NCBI GenBank assembly: GCA_964293475.1
Contig: CAXYYJ010000016.1
Span: 1-64,000 of the forward strand
DNA: 64,000 nt
From: UBA12170 sp964293475
Lineage (GTDB): Bacteria > Bacteroidota > Bacteroidia > Bacteroidales > UBA12170
Direction: 5' to 3'
Part shown: in pieces, positions 1-7,760 of the stretch
How positions within the stretch are numbered: the stretch's first letter is position 1
Layout of the letters: every line of letters begins with the position of its first letter
The notes under the pieces: generated by a model
What the model was told of the DNA's origin: nothing
Database searches by the model: none
The model's input: only the letters and a program-made list of their open reading frames with translations
Translations under genes and position numbers: made by a program

Positions 1-78
1 AGACCTGTCTAACTGCGTAGCCAGGTAGACCTGTCTAACTGCGTAGCCAGGTAGACCTGTCTAACTGCGTAGCCAGGT
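1..78. repeat. Three tandem copies of a 26-bp repeat
   Basis: Three identical 26-bp units beginning AGACCTGTCTAA occupy 1-26, 27-52 and 53-78. Each unit contains the inverted pair ACCTG...CAGGT, so a single unit could fold into a short hairpin. The array starts at the window edge, so more copies may lie upstream. It runs directly into a tRNA-Gly 3' end. No coding potential was seen. Palindromic intergenic repeats of this general look occur in Bacteroidota genomes, but the family was not identified. Confidence 0.9.
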
Positions 79-81
79 AGA

Positions 82-103
82 TTCGAGCCTCGTCTTTCGC
101 TCA
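82..103 (+). pseudogene. 3' end of a tRNA-Gly (T loop to discriminator), body missing or displaced
   Basis: The segment reads as the 3' quarter of a glycine tRNA: 7-nt T loop TTCGAGC (82-88), 3' T stem CTCGT (89-93), 3' acceptor strand CTTTCGC (94-100), discriminator T (101) and CA. These lengths are exactly those of a tRNA, and the acceptor/discriminator pattern is that of tRNA-Gly. The 5' T-stem partner (about ACGAG) is absent: the bases just upstream, GTAGA, belong to the repeat array and do not pair. The tRNA is therefore either a remnant, for instance an integration-site scar, or is split by the repeats, with its 5' part outside the window. Confidence 0.7.
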
Positions 104-104
104 T

Positions 105-133
105 AAAAACCCACTTTTTTGAGTGGTTTTTTT
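105..133. terminator. Bidirectional intrinsic terminator
   Basis: A CCACT/AGTGG stem extended by A-T pairs is followed by seven T on the + strand, and by a run of T on the minus strand when read in reverse. It can end the tRNA transcript from the left and the LRR gene from the right. Confidence 0.7.
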
Positions 134-152
134 ATTTGGAACAAGTGATTGT

Positions 153-3077
153 TTACTCCCCCGACTTTATCATTTTAAAGGTTTTTCTGAACTGTTTTGA
201 AGAGATGGTCAGAAGATAAACGCCTTTGGGCATAAAATCATTAAATATTATTTGAACTTCATCGCCTTCCATATACCAGCTCAAGGGGACTGAACTTCCT
301 GTGGTTGAAACCATTGAAATGTTTTCGATGGGTTCGGTGGGCGATTTTACAATAATTTTCTCGTTAAAAGGATTGGGAGAAACCTGAAAATCAGCCATCT
401 CCATCTCGTCGACGGCCACATAGTTATAATAGCATTCCGAAAAAGTGGGGTTGTGATAAATCTCCAGTCCGGCACTGTCGTGACAAAGCAGCTCGTAGTG
501 ATAGTTGAGACTGTCGGTGAGCTTAGCCAGCGGATAGAATGGATGCTCCAGGGCCCCCACGCCCTGAACCCAATTGAGAGCGCCCGAATAGCCAATACTA
601 GCGTCGGCAGGAACCAAATGAAATTTTTTGTGGTATTGATTGTTTAAGAGAATACTGTCGATTTGGGTGAGCACGAAAGCCGCAGTATCCAGGGCATAAT
701 GATGGTTTTGATTCCAGCCAACCCAGGCAGTGTCGCCCAATTCCATGCTATAATCATACATCAGATATTCTTTATCGCTGCAGCTTTCCCCCCTTTTAAA
801 ATAGGTTTTATCCAGGTCGGACCGTAAATAGAGGCGCTGATTGGCATCGGAGTAAACAATTTTAGAATACCGTTGCCCGCAGAAAACAAAATCATCGATG
901 TAGGAAAATTTCTCGGTTTTGTTGATATTGGGCAATTGCAATAACCGCCGCAATACGCTCCAGTAGGGATCGGTATGAATGAGAGGAAAGGCAGTCTGGC
1001 TCAAGGTTCCATTGGTTTCGCAGGCAGAAAACATCTCTTCCCGGCTGTTGCAACCTTCCATGTTATTGGAAATATTAAAATATGTATAAAAATCGTCGTA
1101 GGGTGTTTGGCAAAAGCTCCATATGGCGCAATCGGAAAGTGATTCGTTTCCTACAATTTCTACAGTACTAATTCCATCGGGGTTGGCATTTCTCAGCCCG
1201 CTAAGATTGTCTAGAATTTCATTATTTCTAATATCAATTGCGTCCACTGTCTCCACGTTCTCCAGGCCGTTGAGACTTCTAAGTCTATCGGCATTTTGGA
1301 TGTAAATACGATTCACATACTTTAGGTTGCTGAGATGTGTTAGGTCTTCAATATAGGAATTGTAAATCCACAAATTGCCCTGAATGGTTTTAAGGTTTTG
1401 GAATCCAATGAGATTCTTTAGAGATTTACAGCTCGAAACTGACAAGTGATTCAGCGACTCAATCTTATCGAACCCCAGAAAATTTTGTGTAGAATCCTGA
1501 TTTTCTATGCCTAAGGATCCCAGTGACCGTATATTGGTTAATTCTTCAAAGCTCTTGAGTTTTTTATTATATTTAAAACTGAAAGAACCTCCCACCGACG
1601 CAAGGTTACCCAACCCTTCCAACGAGGTTAATTCATAATTATTCTCCAAAATGAAATTTCCACCTACTGATGTTAAATTATCCAAACCCTGGATGTTGGG
1701 GAGAACAAAGCAACTTTTGAGCAAAAAATCTCCATCAACGTCTCTCAGATTTTCGAGACCATTAAGGCTCGTAACAGTTTTGTTTACCTCCAATTTTAAA
1801 TCGCCATTGACCTGTTCAAGCCCTTGAAAACCATCGAACGATTCGAGCTTATAATTGCTGTTAATCCAGATATCGTTGCCAACATACGATAGATTTCTCA
1901 ATGAAGAGAAACTTGTCATTTCAATATTGCCGTAGCAGTCAATGTCCATACCAATGCTTTGCAGGTTTTGAAGTCCTGATATATTTTTCAATTTGAGATT
2001 TTGGCGAAGAGTAAAATCAGTTCCAATGGAAGTGAGGGAGTTAAACCCGGAAATAGTTTCCAGGTTTTTGTTAGTCGATATCTCCAAAGAGGAACTTATT
2101 GATTTAAGACTCTGAAAACCAGATAAATCTCTTAAAGCCATATTATCACTGATGTTAATGGCACCAACTGAGTCCAGGTTATTAAAAAGTCCTAATGTTT
2201 GCAGACTATCATTTTCATATATCGTGAGATAGCTTACTTTTTCCAGGTTTGTAAATCCTGTAATTTCCCGAAGAATAGCATTTTCCCTAATTCTAAGTGA
2301 CTCCCGCACATCTCTCAGATTACTGAATCCCTGGAGTATGACCAGAGAATCATTATTTTCTATATTAATAATTCTGGCGCTTAATAACGAATCAATGGCA
2401 ATATTACTAAGGGCTGGGTTACTAAAAATTTGCAAATCGTGCTCTACATATTTCAGTGATTCAAAGCCATGCAATGAAACCAATTTGGGGTTATAATAAA
2501 TAAGTATGTTTATAATACTATCTATTTGAGAAAAACCTTCGAAGTTTGTTAAATTAGGATCATAACCCAGTGTAAAATAGTCTAATTTGTTTAAATTCTC
2601 AAAAACATCCAAATTGCCAAGAGAATTCAAATCTCTCAAGGATATTGAACCAATTTTTGTCAGATGATCCAGGGCACTCAGGTCGCTTAAAGAGTCGCAT
2701 GATTCCAGATGAATACCACCCAAATTCTCAAGGTTGTGCAAACCGTCAAGTCTCACCAACTTTGGAATACCCGATATGAATACATAACCAGCATCTCGAA
2801 GATTCATTAATCCGCTGATATTATTCAAATTAGGGCAATCAAGAATATAGATTGCATCAAGAATCGTGGTAATCTGAGCTAAGCTGTCGATGTTGGTAAT
2901 ATCTTCCCCTTCAACTGATATTCTGTCCTCCACGACAGACATATTGGGATAATTAACTGGGAAATGGTCGACTTTATACTGAGAATTTAGAATGATGTGA
3001 TTTTTAGAATCTGCTTGCCCGAAAAGCTGAAAAGACAGAAAAAAAACGAAAAGAACAAAAGGCGTAACGGTTTTCAT
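153..3077 (-). CDS. Secreted leucine-rich-repeat protein with T9SS sorting domain
   Basis: 974 aa. The N-terminus (about 1-22) is a Sec signal peptide ending LFGQA. Residues about 40-650 are a long run of irregular leucine-rich units of 22-25 residues, each with a core like L..ISGL.NL..IG..., resembling receptor-L/ECM33-type LRRs. A non-repetitive region follows at about 690-890. The last 80 residues begin VSPNPFNEK and end GVYLLTISSKQFRKTFKMIK, a type A T9SS C-terminal sorting domain. The protein is thus probably exported through the outer membrane and attached to the cell surface or released. LRR surfaces usually bind proteins or glycans; the ligand is unknown. It is transcribed alone, with a promoter at 3111-3118 and a terminator at 105-133. 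Confidence 0.85.
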   Translation of the reverse strand: MKTVTPFVLFVFFLSFQLFGQADSKNHIILNSQYKVDHFPVNYPNMSVVEDRISVEGEDITNIDSLAQITTILDAIYILDCPNLNNISGLMNLRDAGYVFISGIPKLVRLDGLHNLENLGGIHLESCDSLSDLSALDHLTKIGSISLRDLNSLGNLDVFENLNKLDYFTLGYDPNLTNFEGFSQIDSIINILIYYNPKLVSLHGFESLKYVEHDLQIFSNPALSNIAIDSLLSARIINIENNDSLVILQGFSNLRDVRESLRIRENAILREITGFTNLEKVSYLTIYENDSLQTLGLFNNLDSVGAINISDNMALRDLSGFQSLKSISSSLEISTNKNLETISGFNSLTSIGTDFTLRQNLKLKNISGLQNLQSIGMDIDCYGNIEMTSFSSLRNLSYVGNDIWINSNYKLESFDGFQGLEQVNGDLKLEVNKTVTSLNGLENLRDVDGDFLLKSCFVLPNIQGLDNLTSVGGNFILENNYELTSLEGLGNLASVGGSFSFKYNKKLKSFEELTNIRSLGSLGIENQDSTQNFLGFDKIESLNHLSVSSCKSLKNLIGFQNLKTIQGNLWIYNSYIEDLTHLSNLKYVNRIYIQNADRLRSLNGLENVETVDAIDIRNNEILDNLSGLRNANPDGISTVEIVGNESLSDCAIWSFCQTPYDDFYTYFNISNNMEGCNSREEMFSACETNGTLSQTAFPLIHTDPYWSVLRRLLQLPNINKTEKFSYIDDFVFCGQRYSKIVYSDANQRLYLRSDLDKTYFKRGESCSDKEYLMYDYSMELGDTAWVGWNQNHHYALDTAAFVLTQIDSILLNNQYHKKFHLVPADASIGYSGALNWVQGVGALEHPFYPLAKLTDSLNYHYELLCHDSAGLEIYHNPTFSECYYNYVAVDEMEMADFQVSPNPFNEKIIVKSPTEPIENISMVSTTGSSVPLSWYMEGDEVQIIFNDFMPKGVYLLTISSKQFRKTFKMIKSGE

Positions 3078-3110
3078 AGGAGATAGATTTTTAATATTTG
3101 ATTATTCGCT

Positions 3111-3118
3111 CAAATATA
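3111..3118 (-). promoter_or_regulatory. Bacteroidota-type -7 box for the LRR gene
   Basis: On the minus strand the bases read TATATTTG, a match to TAnnTTTG. A TTG lies 21 bases upstream (usual spacing about 19). It gives a 5' leader of about 27 bases before the ATG at 3077. Confidence 0.5.
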
Positions 3119-3253
3119 TGCAATATAAGTTGATATAGTCAATACATAATATTAATTTTTTTGGAGATTTTTTATGCTTTAAAAATAACTCCCCAATTCT
3201 CCCCCCAAAAAATATCCCCAATAATGGCGATTGCCCGTTTTCGGGGGTCACCA

Positions 3254-3262
3254 TTACTTTGC
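3254..3262 (+). promoter_or_regulatory. Possible -7 promoter box
   Basis: TTACTTTGC closely resembles the Bacteroidota -7 box, with one base fewer between TA and TTTG. It lies 20 bases before a 26-codon reading frame; the same variant occurs at 13992. Confidence 0.4.
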
Positions 3263-3281
3263 GCCACTTAAACCAATAGAA

Positions 3282-3362
3282 ATGAAAATGAAAAACGAAG
3301 ATTTGATTTTTCTTGAGAATGCTGGTCAAGCTTCGGATTTTTGCTTAGAAAAACTCATTTAA
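3282..3362 (+). CDS. Candidate mini-gene, 26 codons
   Basis: ATG at 3282 opens a 26-codon frame ending TAA at 3360-3362; the peptide starts MKMKNEDLIFLENAG and ends CLEKLI. The frame itself is too short to be significant. What makes it worth listing is that it has a promoter-like box 20 bases upstream and a hairpin terminator 40 bases downstream, so the stretch looks like a complete small transcription unit. It could also be the remnant of a longer gene or a small RNA. It lies between a core gene and a type II restriction-modification pair. Confidence 0.3.
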   Translation: MKMKNEDLIFLENAGQASDFCLEKLI

Positions 3363-3403
3363 TTCGGTACTCAATTTTGATTTTGTTATTCAGTTATTCG
3401 CAC

Positions 3404-3443
3404 AAAACTGCAGCCATCAGTTAAAATTTGATTGCAGTTTTTT
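3404..3443 (+). terminator. Hairpin terminator with T-tract
   Basis: AAAACTGCA (3404-3412) pairs with TGCAGTTTT (3433-3441) across a 20-nt loop, and the T run continues to 3443. No annotated + strand gene precedes it except the 26-codon candidate. Confidence 0.5.
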
Positions 3444-3553
3444 ATTTCTGTCTTGATTCAAAGAATCTAAGAGCAGTTTAATATAATTAATATTTCCACC
3501 TGATTATTCGTGCTTAAAAAATGCCGCAGAAACAAAATTAGTTGAAAATTGCT

Positions 3554-3561
3554 TACTTTTG
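3554..3561 (+). promoter_or_regulatory. -7 promoter box directing a leaderless methyltransferase mRNA
   Basis: TACTTTTG is an exact TAnnTTTG match. Transcription would begin at about 3565-3568, that is, at the ATG of 3566. The box lies inside the longer frame that begins with TTG at 3542, which argues against that upstream start. Confidence 0.6.
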
Positions 3562-3565
3562 CAGG

Positions 3566-4867
3566 ATGACTTATATCGCACAACAATTTGAATTAGAATT
3601 ATTCCCTACCGAAGTAAAAATTGAACAAGATTATTCTTCAACTTTTGCTGACAATATGAAAATGCCTATTCATAAATGGTATCGGTATACAGCTGGATTC
3701 TCAGCTGCCTGGGTCAATGAACTTATTAAAGAAGAATTAAAAAATGGGCGAAAAAAAATTATTGACCCTTTTGCCGGATCAGGTACAGTATTAATCGAAA
3801 GTGAATTTTCAGGTGTTGAATCATATGGATTAGAAGCACATCCGTATATTTATCGGATTGCAAAAGCTAAATTAAATTGGAACTATCCACCAGAAAAATT
3901 CAAAGAGGAGGCTCTTGCTTTATTAAAAATCGCCAAAGGAATGTTAATTGAACAAACTGACTTTCCAAAACTAATAATGAGTTGTTATCCATTAGATACT
4001 ATTCAGAAGCTTGATGCCCTCAAACAAACCTGGCTTAGTAAAAAACAGGATGAAGAAATAAAAAATTTTAATTGGTTTATTATTACTGCAATTCTGAGAA
4101 CATCTTCTCCTGTTGGAACAGCGCAATGGCAATATATTCAACCAAACAAAAAGAAATCAAAAGTAGTTGACCCATTTGTTGCCTTTGAAATAAAAGTCAA
4201 TGAAATGTATCTGGACATGAAACGAACTCAAAAACGTTTCACAGATGTCGTTGATTCTATAATACTCAACGAAGATGCAAGAAATATTCAATCTATTCCT
4301 GATGGGTGGGGCGACCTCGTTATTACTTCACCACCATATGCCAATAATTACGACTATGCAGATGCCACACGACTTGAAATGACATTTTGGGGGGACATTA
4401 GTGGCTGGTCAGATTTACAAGACAATGTAAGAAAACACTTAATAAGGGCTTGTACCCAACATGTATCAAAATTAGGTGAAAGCATAGATGGTATTTTATC
4501 TAACCCAAGATTAGACGCTATTAAATTGGAACTGTTAGATGTCTACGAAACTTTAAAAGAAGAACGTTTGAAGCACGGAGGTAAAAAGAATTACCATTTA
4601 ATGATAGCAGCATATTTTAATGACCTAGCAGATGTTTTCCACTCATTAAGACGAGTTACAAACAACAACTGCAAAATGTGCTTTGTAATTGGCGATTCAG
4701 CACCTTATGGAATTTATGTCCCAGTTGACAAATGGCTTGGTGAATTAGCAGTATCAGCTGGTTTTAGCTCGTACTCATTTGAAAAACTAAGAGATAGAAA
4801 TATTAAATGGAAAAACAGAAAACACACTGTCCCTTTGCATGAAGGAAGACTTTGGATAGAAAGTTAA
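3566..4867 (+). CDS. Type II DNA methyltransferase (N4-cytosine/N6-adenine)
   Basis: 433 aa from the ATG at 3566. Motif I, DPFAGSGT, binds S-adenosylmethionine and lies near residue 63. The catalytic motif IV TSPPYANNYDYADA lies near residue 253; an SPPY core is most common in N4-cytosine enzymes, though amino-adenine enzymes cannot be excluded. Motif I precedes motif IV. The gene ends three bases before the nuclease gene, so the two form a restriction-modification unit in which this enzyme protects host DNA. The recognition sequence cannot be read from the sequence. A frame opening at TTG 3542 would add eight residues but overlaps the promoter. Confidence 0.85.
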   Translation: MTYIAQQFELELFPTEVKIEQDYSSTFADNMKMPIHKWYRYTAGFSAAWVNELIKEELKNGRKKIIDPFAGSGTVLIESEFSGVESYGLEAHPYIYRIAKAKLNWNYPPEKFKEEALALLKIAKGMLIEQTDFPKLIMSCYPLDTIQKLDALKQTWLSKKQDEEIKNFNWFIITAILRTSSPVGTAQWQYIQPNKKKSKVVDPFVAFEIKVNEMYLDMKRTQKRFTDVVDSIILNEDARNIQSIPDGWGDLVITSPPYANNYDYADATRLEMTFWGDISGWSDLQDNVRKHLIRACTQHVSKLGESIDGILSNPRLDAIKLELLDVYETLKEERLKHGGKKNYHLMIAAYFNDLADVFHSLRRVTNNNCKMCFVIGDSAPYGIYVPVDKWLGELAVSAGFSSYSFEKLRDRNIKWKNRKHTVPLHEGRLWIES

Positions 4868-4870
4868 AAA

Positions 4871-5725
4871 ATGGCAGAATCACTATCACATAAATTTGGG
4901 CAAATAATTGGTGAGCTTCTGGAATTGGCTTTGGAACCTCATTTACGAAAATTTGCAAAAAAACACAAACTATTTCTTGATAAAAATGGTATCCGAAAAG
5001 CAAGGCCTGGTAAAAAAGTATCTTGGACTGATTCCAAAGGAAACAAACATGATTTAGATTATGTTCTTGAACGTGGGGGAACCGAAAACAAAATTGGTGT
5101 TCCAGTGGCATTCATTGAGTCAGCCTGGAGACGATATACCAAGCATTCAAGAAACAAAGCACAAGAAATTCAAAGTGCTGTTTTACCTTTGGCATCAAAA
5201 TACGCTAATTCATCTCCATTTGTTGGTGTTGTTTTGGCAGGAGTATTTACAGAAGGAGCGATAAAACAATTAAAATCACTCGGCTTCTATGTGCTATACA
5301 TTCATTACGAAAATGTTGTAAAAGCATTTTCTAAATTTGGAATAAATGCTTCCTTCAGCGAAAAAACAACAGAGGCTGATTTCAGGCAGAAAATTGAAAG
5401 CTGGAACTTGCTTTTAAATAAAGAAGATGTTGCGAAAGAATTGTTTAAGTTGAACAAAAAAGCTGTGGAAGAATTTTTAATATCTCTTTCTGATTCTGTT
5501 TCACGATTTATTGATAGAATTATCATTTTGCCGCTTCACGGTCAGGAAATTGTTACAACCAGTGTATCCGAAGCAATTGGATTTATAAAGCAATATTCGG
5601 AAGACAAACCCAAACTTCCTTTGAGTAAATATGAAATCATACTAAAATACAATACAGGAGACAGGATTGAAGCAAGTTTCAAGGACAAAAAGGATATTAC
5701 AAAATTTTTAGAATCTTACCTTTAA
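4871..5725 (+). CDS. Probable type II restriction endonuclease
   Basis: 284 aa, starting three bases after the methyltransferase stop. Residues about 60-100 hold an acidic cluster HDLDYVLE followed by VPVAFIESAWRRYTKHSRNK, which fits a PD-(D/E)XK nuclease core (D...E-x-A-W with a displaced Lys/Arg). Such cores, partnered with a methyltransferase, are typical of type II restriction enzymes. The C-terminal half, rich in Lys and Phe, has no motif I recognise and may form the target-recognition region. No control (C) protein gene is visible upstream. Function is inferred from the motif and the operon; the specificity is unknown. Confidence 0.7.
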   Translation: MAESLSHKFGQIIGELLELALEPHLRKFAKKHKLFLDKNGIRKARPGKKVSWTDSKGNKHDLDYVLERGGTENKIGVPVAFIESAWRRYTKHSRNKAQEIQSAVLPLASKYANSSPFVGVVLAGVFTEGAIKQLKSLGFYVLYIHYENVVKAFSKFGINASFSEKTTEADFRQKIESWNLLLNKEDVAKELFKLNKKAVEEFLISLSDSVSRFIDRIIILPLHGQEIVTTSVSEAIGFIKQYSEDKPKLPLSKYEIILKYNTGDRIEASFKDKKDITKFLESYL

Positions 5726-5889
5726 CTAACCCAGAAATCTAACAGGTTATATTTAAAATAATTATCCAATTTCAAATAATATCGGTAATGTGTAATACTA
5801 AACTTAGTTGTTTGACTTTAAATAATCACATCCAAAATCTTCTTTTAACATTTATCATTAATAATATGAACTTAATAATTGATAGTATT

Positions 5890-6705
5890 ATGAATATAAT
5901 CAAGATTAACAAGTCAAAAAAAATTCTATACACCCTGTCCTTAATGAGCATCTTAATTACCGCCTGCGGAACCATCAAACCATCCGGAGAAAATCCTGAT
6001 GCGGCTTCTACTTCGCACAATAGCCAAAACTCGGTGGATTGGGCAGGTATTTATCGGGGTATTTTACCAGCGGCCAGCAGCGAAGGAATAAAAACCCAAA
6101 TCAGTTTAAACCCAGACCAAACCTATATTCTTGTGTTTCAATATATTGGAAAAAGCAAGGAACAGTTCATTGAAATGGGAAGCTTTACCTGGGATGACAA
6201 TGGTTCGATAATTACTTTGAAACCCGATTCCGGGGGCGACGGCAATCGCTATTTGGTGGGTGAAAATCAGCTGTTTCAGTTAGACAAGCTGGGAAACCGG
6301 GTAACTACTGAACTGGCCGACCATTATATCTTGAAAAAGGTTTTCCCCGATAACGAAATTCGCGAAAAATACTGGAAGCTGATTGAGCTGAAGGGAGCTC
6401 CCGTTTCCAAAAGCGAATTTGCAGGCGTTGATGCCCATTTTATGCTGAACACCGAAGTAAACACAATCTCAGGAAATGGTGGGTGCAATGGTTTTAACGG
6501 GCAATTTGAGCTTTTGGAAGGCAGCCGCATCAGGTTTTCGAAAATGGCCACCACCATGATGGCTTGCCCCAATCTGGAAGCAGAAGGCAGTTTCTTTAAT
6601 GTGCTCGAAACCTGCGACAATTACACCATACACAACGATACGCTCTCGCTCAATAAAGCCCGAATGGCACCTTTGGCAAAATTTGCCGCTGTGTATTTCT
6701 ATTGA
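5890..6705 (+). CDS. Lipoprotein with NlpE-like and META (HslJ-like) domains
   Basis: 271 aa from the ATG at 5890. That start gives a clean lipoprotein signal (basic MNIIKINKSKK, hydrophobic stretch, lipobox ITAC); upstream ATGs at 5788 and 5866 would spoil it. Mature residues about 45-140 resemble NlpE/copper-resistance N-terminal domains (WAGIYRGILP, TQISLNPDQTY). The C-terminal 110 residues, YWKLIEL...GNGGCNGFNGQF...TMMACPN, are a META domain as in HslJ. Such proteins sit in the envelope and are associated with stress resistance and adhesion sensing; the exact role here is unknown. It is transcribed alone. Confidence 0.8.
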   Translation: MNIIKINKSKKILYTLSLMSILITACGTIKPSGENPDAASTSHNSQNSVDWAGIYRGILPAASSEGIKTQISLNPDQTYILVFQYIGKSKEQFIEMGSFTWDDNGSIITLKPDSGGDGNRYLVGENQLFQLDKLGNRVTTELADHYILKKVFPDNEIREKYWKLIELKGAPVSKSEFAGVDAHFMLNTEVNTISGNGGCNGFNGQFELLEGSRIRFSKMATTMMACPNLEAEGSFFNVLETCDNYTIHNDTLSLNKARMAPLAKFAAVYFY

Positions 6706-7075
6706 AAACAAAAAAAAAAATTTCAGATCATAATATACTGCTCTTTCTTTTTTTAATTGAATACCATAATATCCCTAATAATTGATACTTGCAGTAAAAT
6801 ATGAATCGTTTTACTACCAAATAAAGCCATAAAATGAGATTTTTTCTTTTTAGAGTATGAATATAAAATTATTTTTATAATTTAGCTTACTATTAGATAA
6901 TGTAAGAACCCGACTATAAAATAATATTTGCATGATGTAAAAACATTTTTTAGAATATTTACTTAAATTATTTTAACTGAAAATTTCGATTTATAAAATT
7001 AATAAGTTAATAGTTTTAATTATCTGATAGACAGCGAATTATTAAATATATATTATCAACCAAAAACAAAAATTT
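6706..7075. other. AT-rich intergenic region
   Basis: About 370 bases of very AT-rich DNA between two lipoprotein genes. A TAATATTTGC motif near 6922-6931 only loosely resembles a -7 box. No reading frame, hairpin terminator or repeat was seen. Confidence 0.6.
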
Positions 7076-7552
7076 ATGAAAAATCTAATCATTATTTTGG
7101 TGCTATTTTCCCTTTTTTCATGCAACAAAAAGGAAGAAGCAGAAGAACAAGCAATTATTGATGTATTTATAGAATTATCAGTCTATAATTCTCAAAATAT
7201 AGATTTATTGGACACGGCCAATCCAGGTCATTTGGAATCATCAGATATTAAGCTATTTTATGAAATTAATGGGAATATTATTGAGGTAAACGACCCAAAT
7301 ATGGAAAATCCAAGAAATTTCACCATTTTTAAACATACGAATGAATATCGGATTGGTATAACAATGAACCACACAGAAACTTCAGATCGTCCAAAAACTT
7401 TTATTAAATGGACTGAGGATGATATAGATACCATTGAAACCATTTATGAAAGACCTAATAATTCCATCTTAAAGAGGACAGTTTTATTAAACGGAATTGA
7501 GATTTGGAATTGGACCACAAATTCTGAAGAATATTATAAACTTATAAAATAA
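7076..7552 (+). CDS. Small lipoprotein of unknown function
   Basis: 158 aa. The N-terminus MKNLIIILVLFSLFSC is a lipoprotein signal peptide; the mature protein begins CNKKEEAEEQ, an acidic/lysine tail typical of Bacteroidota lipoproteins. The rest is soluble, with beta-rich composition and no motif I recognise (IYERPNNSILKRTVLLNGIE near the end). It has its own strong terminator and no operon partner. Confidence 0.7.
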   Translation: MKNLIIILVLFSLFSCNKKEEAEEQAIIDVFIELSVYNSQNIDLLDTANPGHLESSDIKLFYEINGNIIEVNDPNMENPRNFTIFKHTNEYRIGITMNHTETSDRPKTFIKWTEDDIDTIETIYERPNNSILKRTVLLNGIEIWNWTTNSEEYYKLIK

Positions 7553-7634
7553 TTAACTGTTAATCAAGCTTATAGAAAATATGTGACTGAGAATTTCCTC
7601 AATTTAATGTATCTGGAAATAAAAAAATAACCCT

Positions 7635-7663
7635 AAAGCCTGCTCATTTGCAGGCTTTTTTTT
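7635..7663 (+). terminator. Strong intrinsic terminator
   Basis: Perfect stem AAAGCCTGC (7635-7643) and GCAGGCTTT (7650-7658), 6-nt loop, then further T to 7663. It closes the small lipoprotein gene. Confidence 0.9.
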
Positions 7664-7760
7664 ACCACGCGTCCTATATTTACTGTTTCTTCAATGGATA
7701 GAATATTAACTATCATTAAATTCTCAAATTTGAGTATTTTCGTGTTAAAACACAAACCCA

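Noticed and set aside
1..78. Tandem repeats considered as a CRISPR array
   Set aside because: Units are directly adjacent with no spacers and there are no cas genes.
3102..3329. 75-codon minus-strand frame upstream of the LRR gene
   Set aside because: It overlaps the promoter region of the LRR gene, has no family resemblance and no start signal; its composition is that of AT-rich intergenic DNA.
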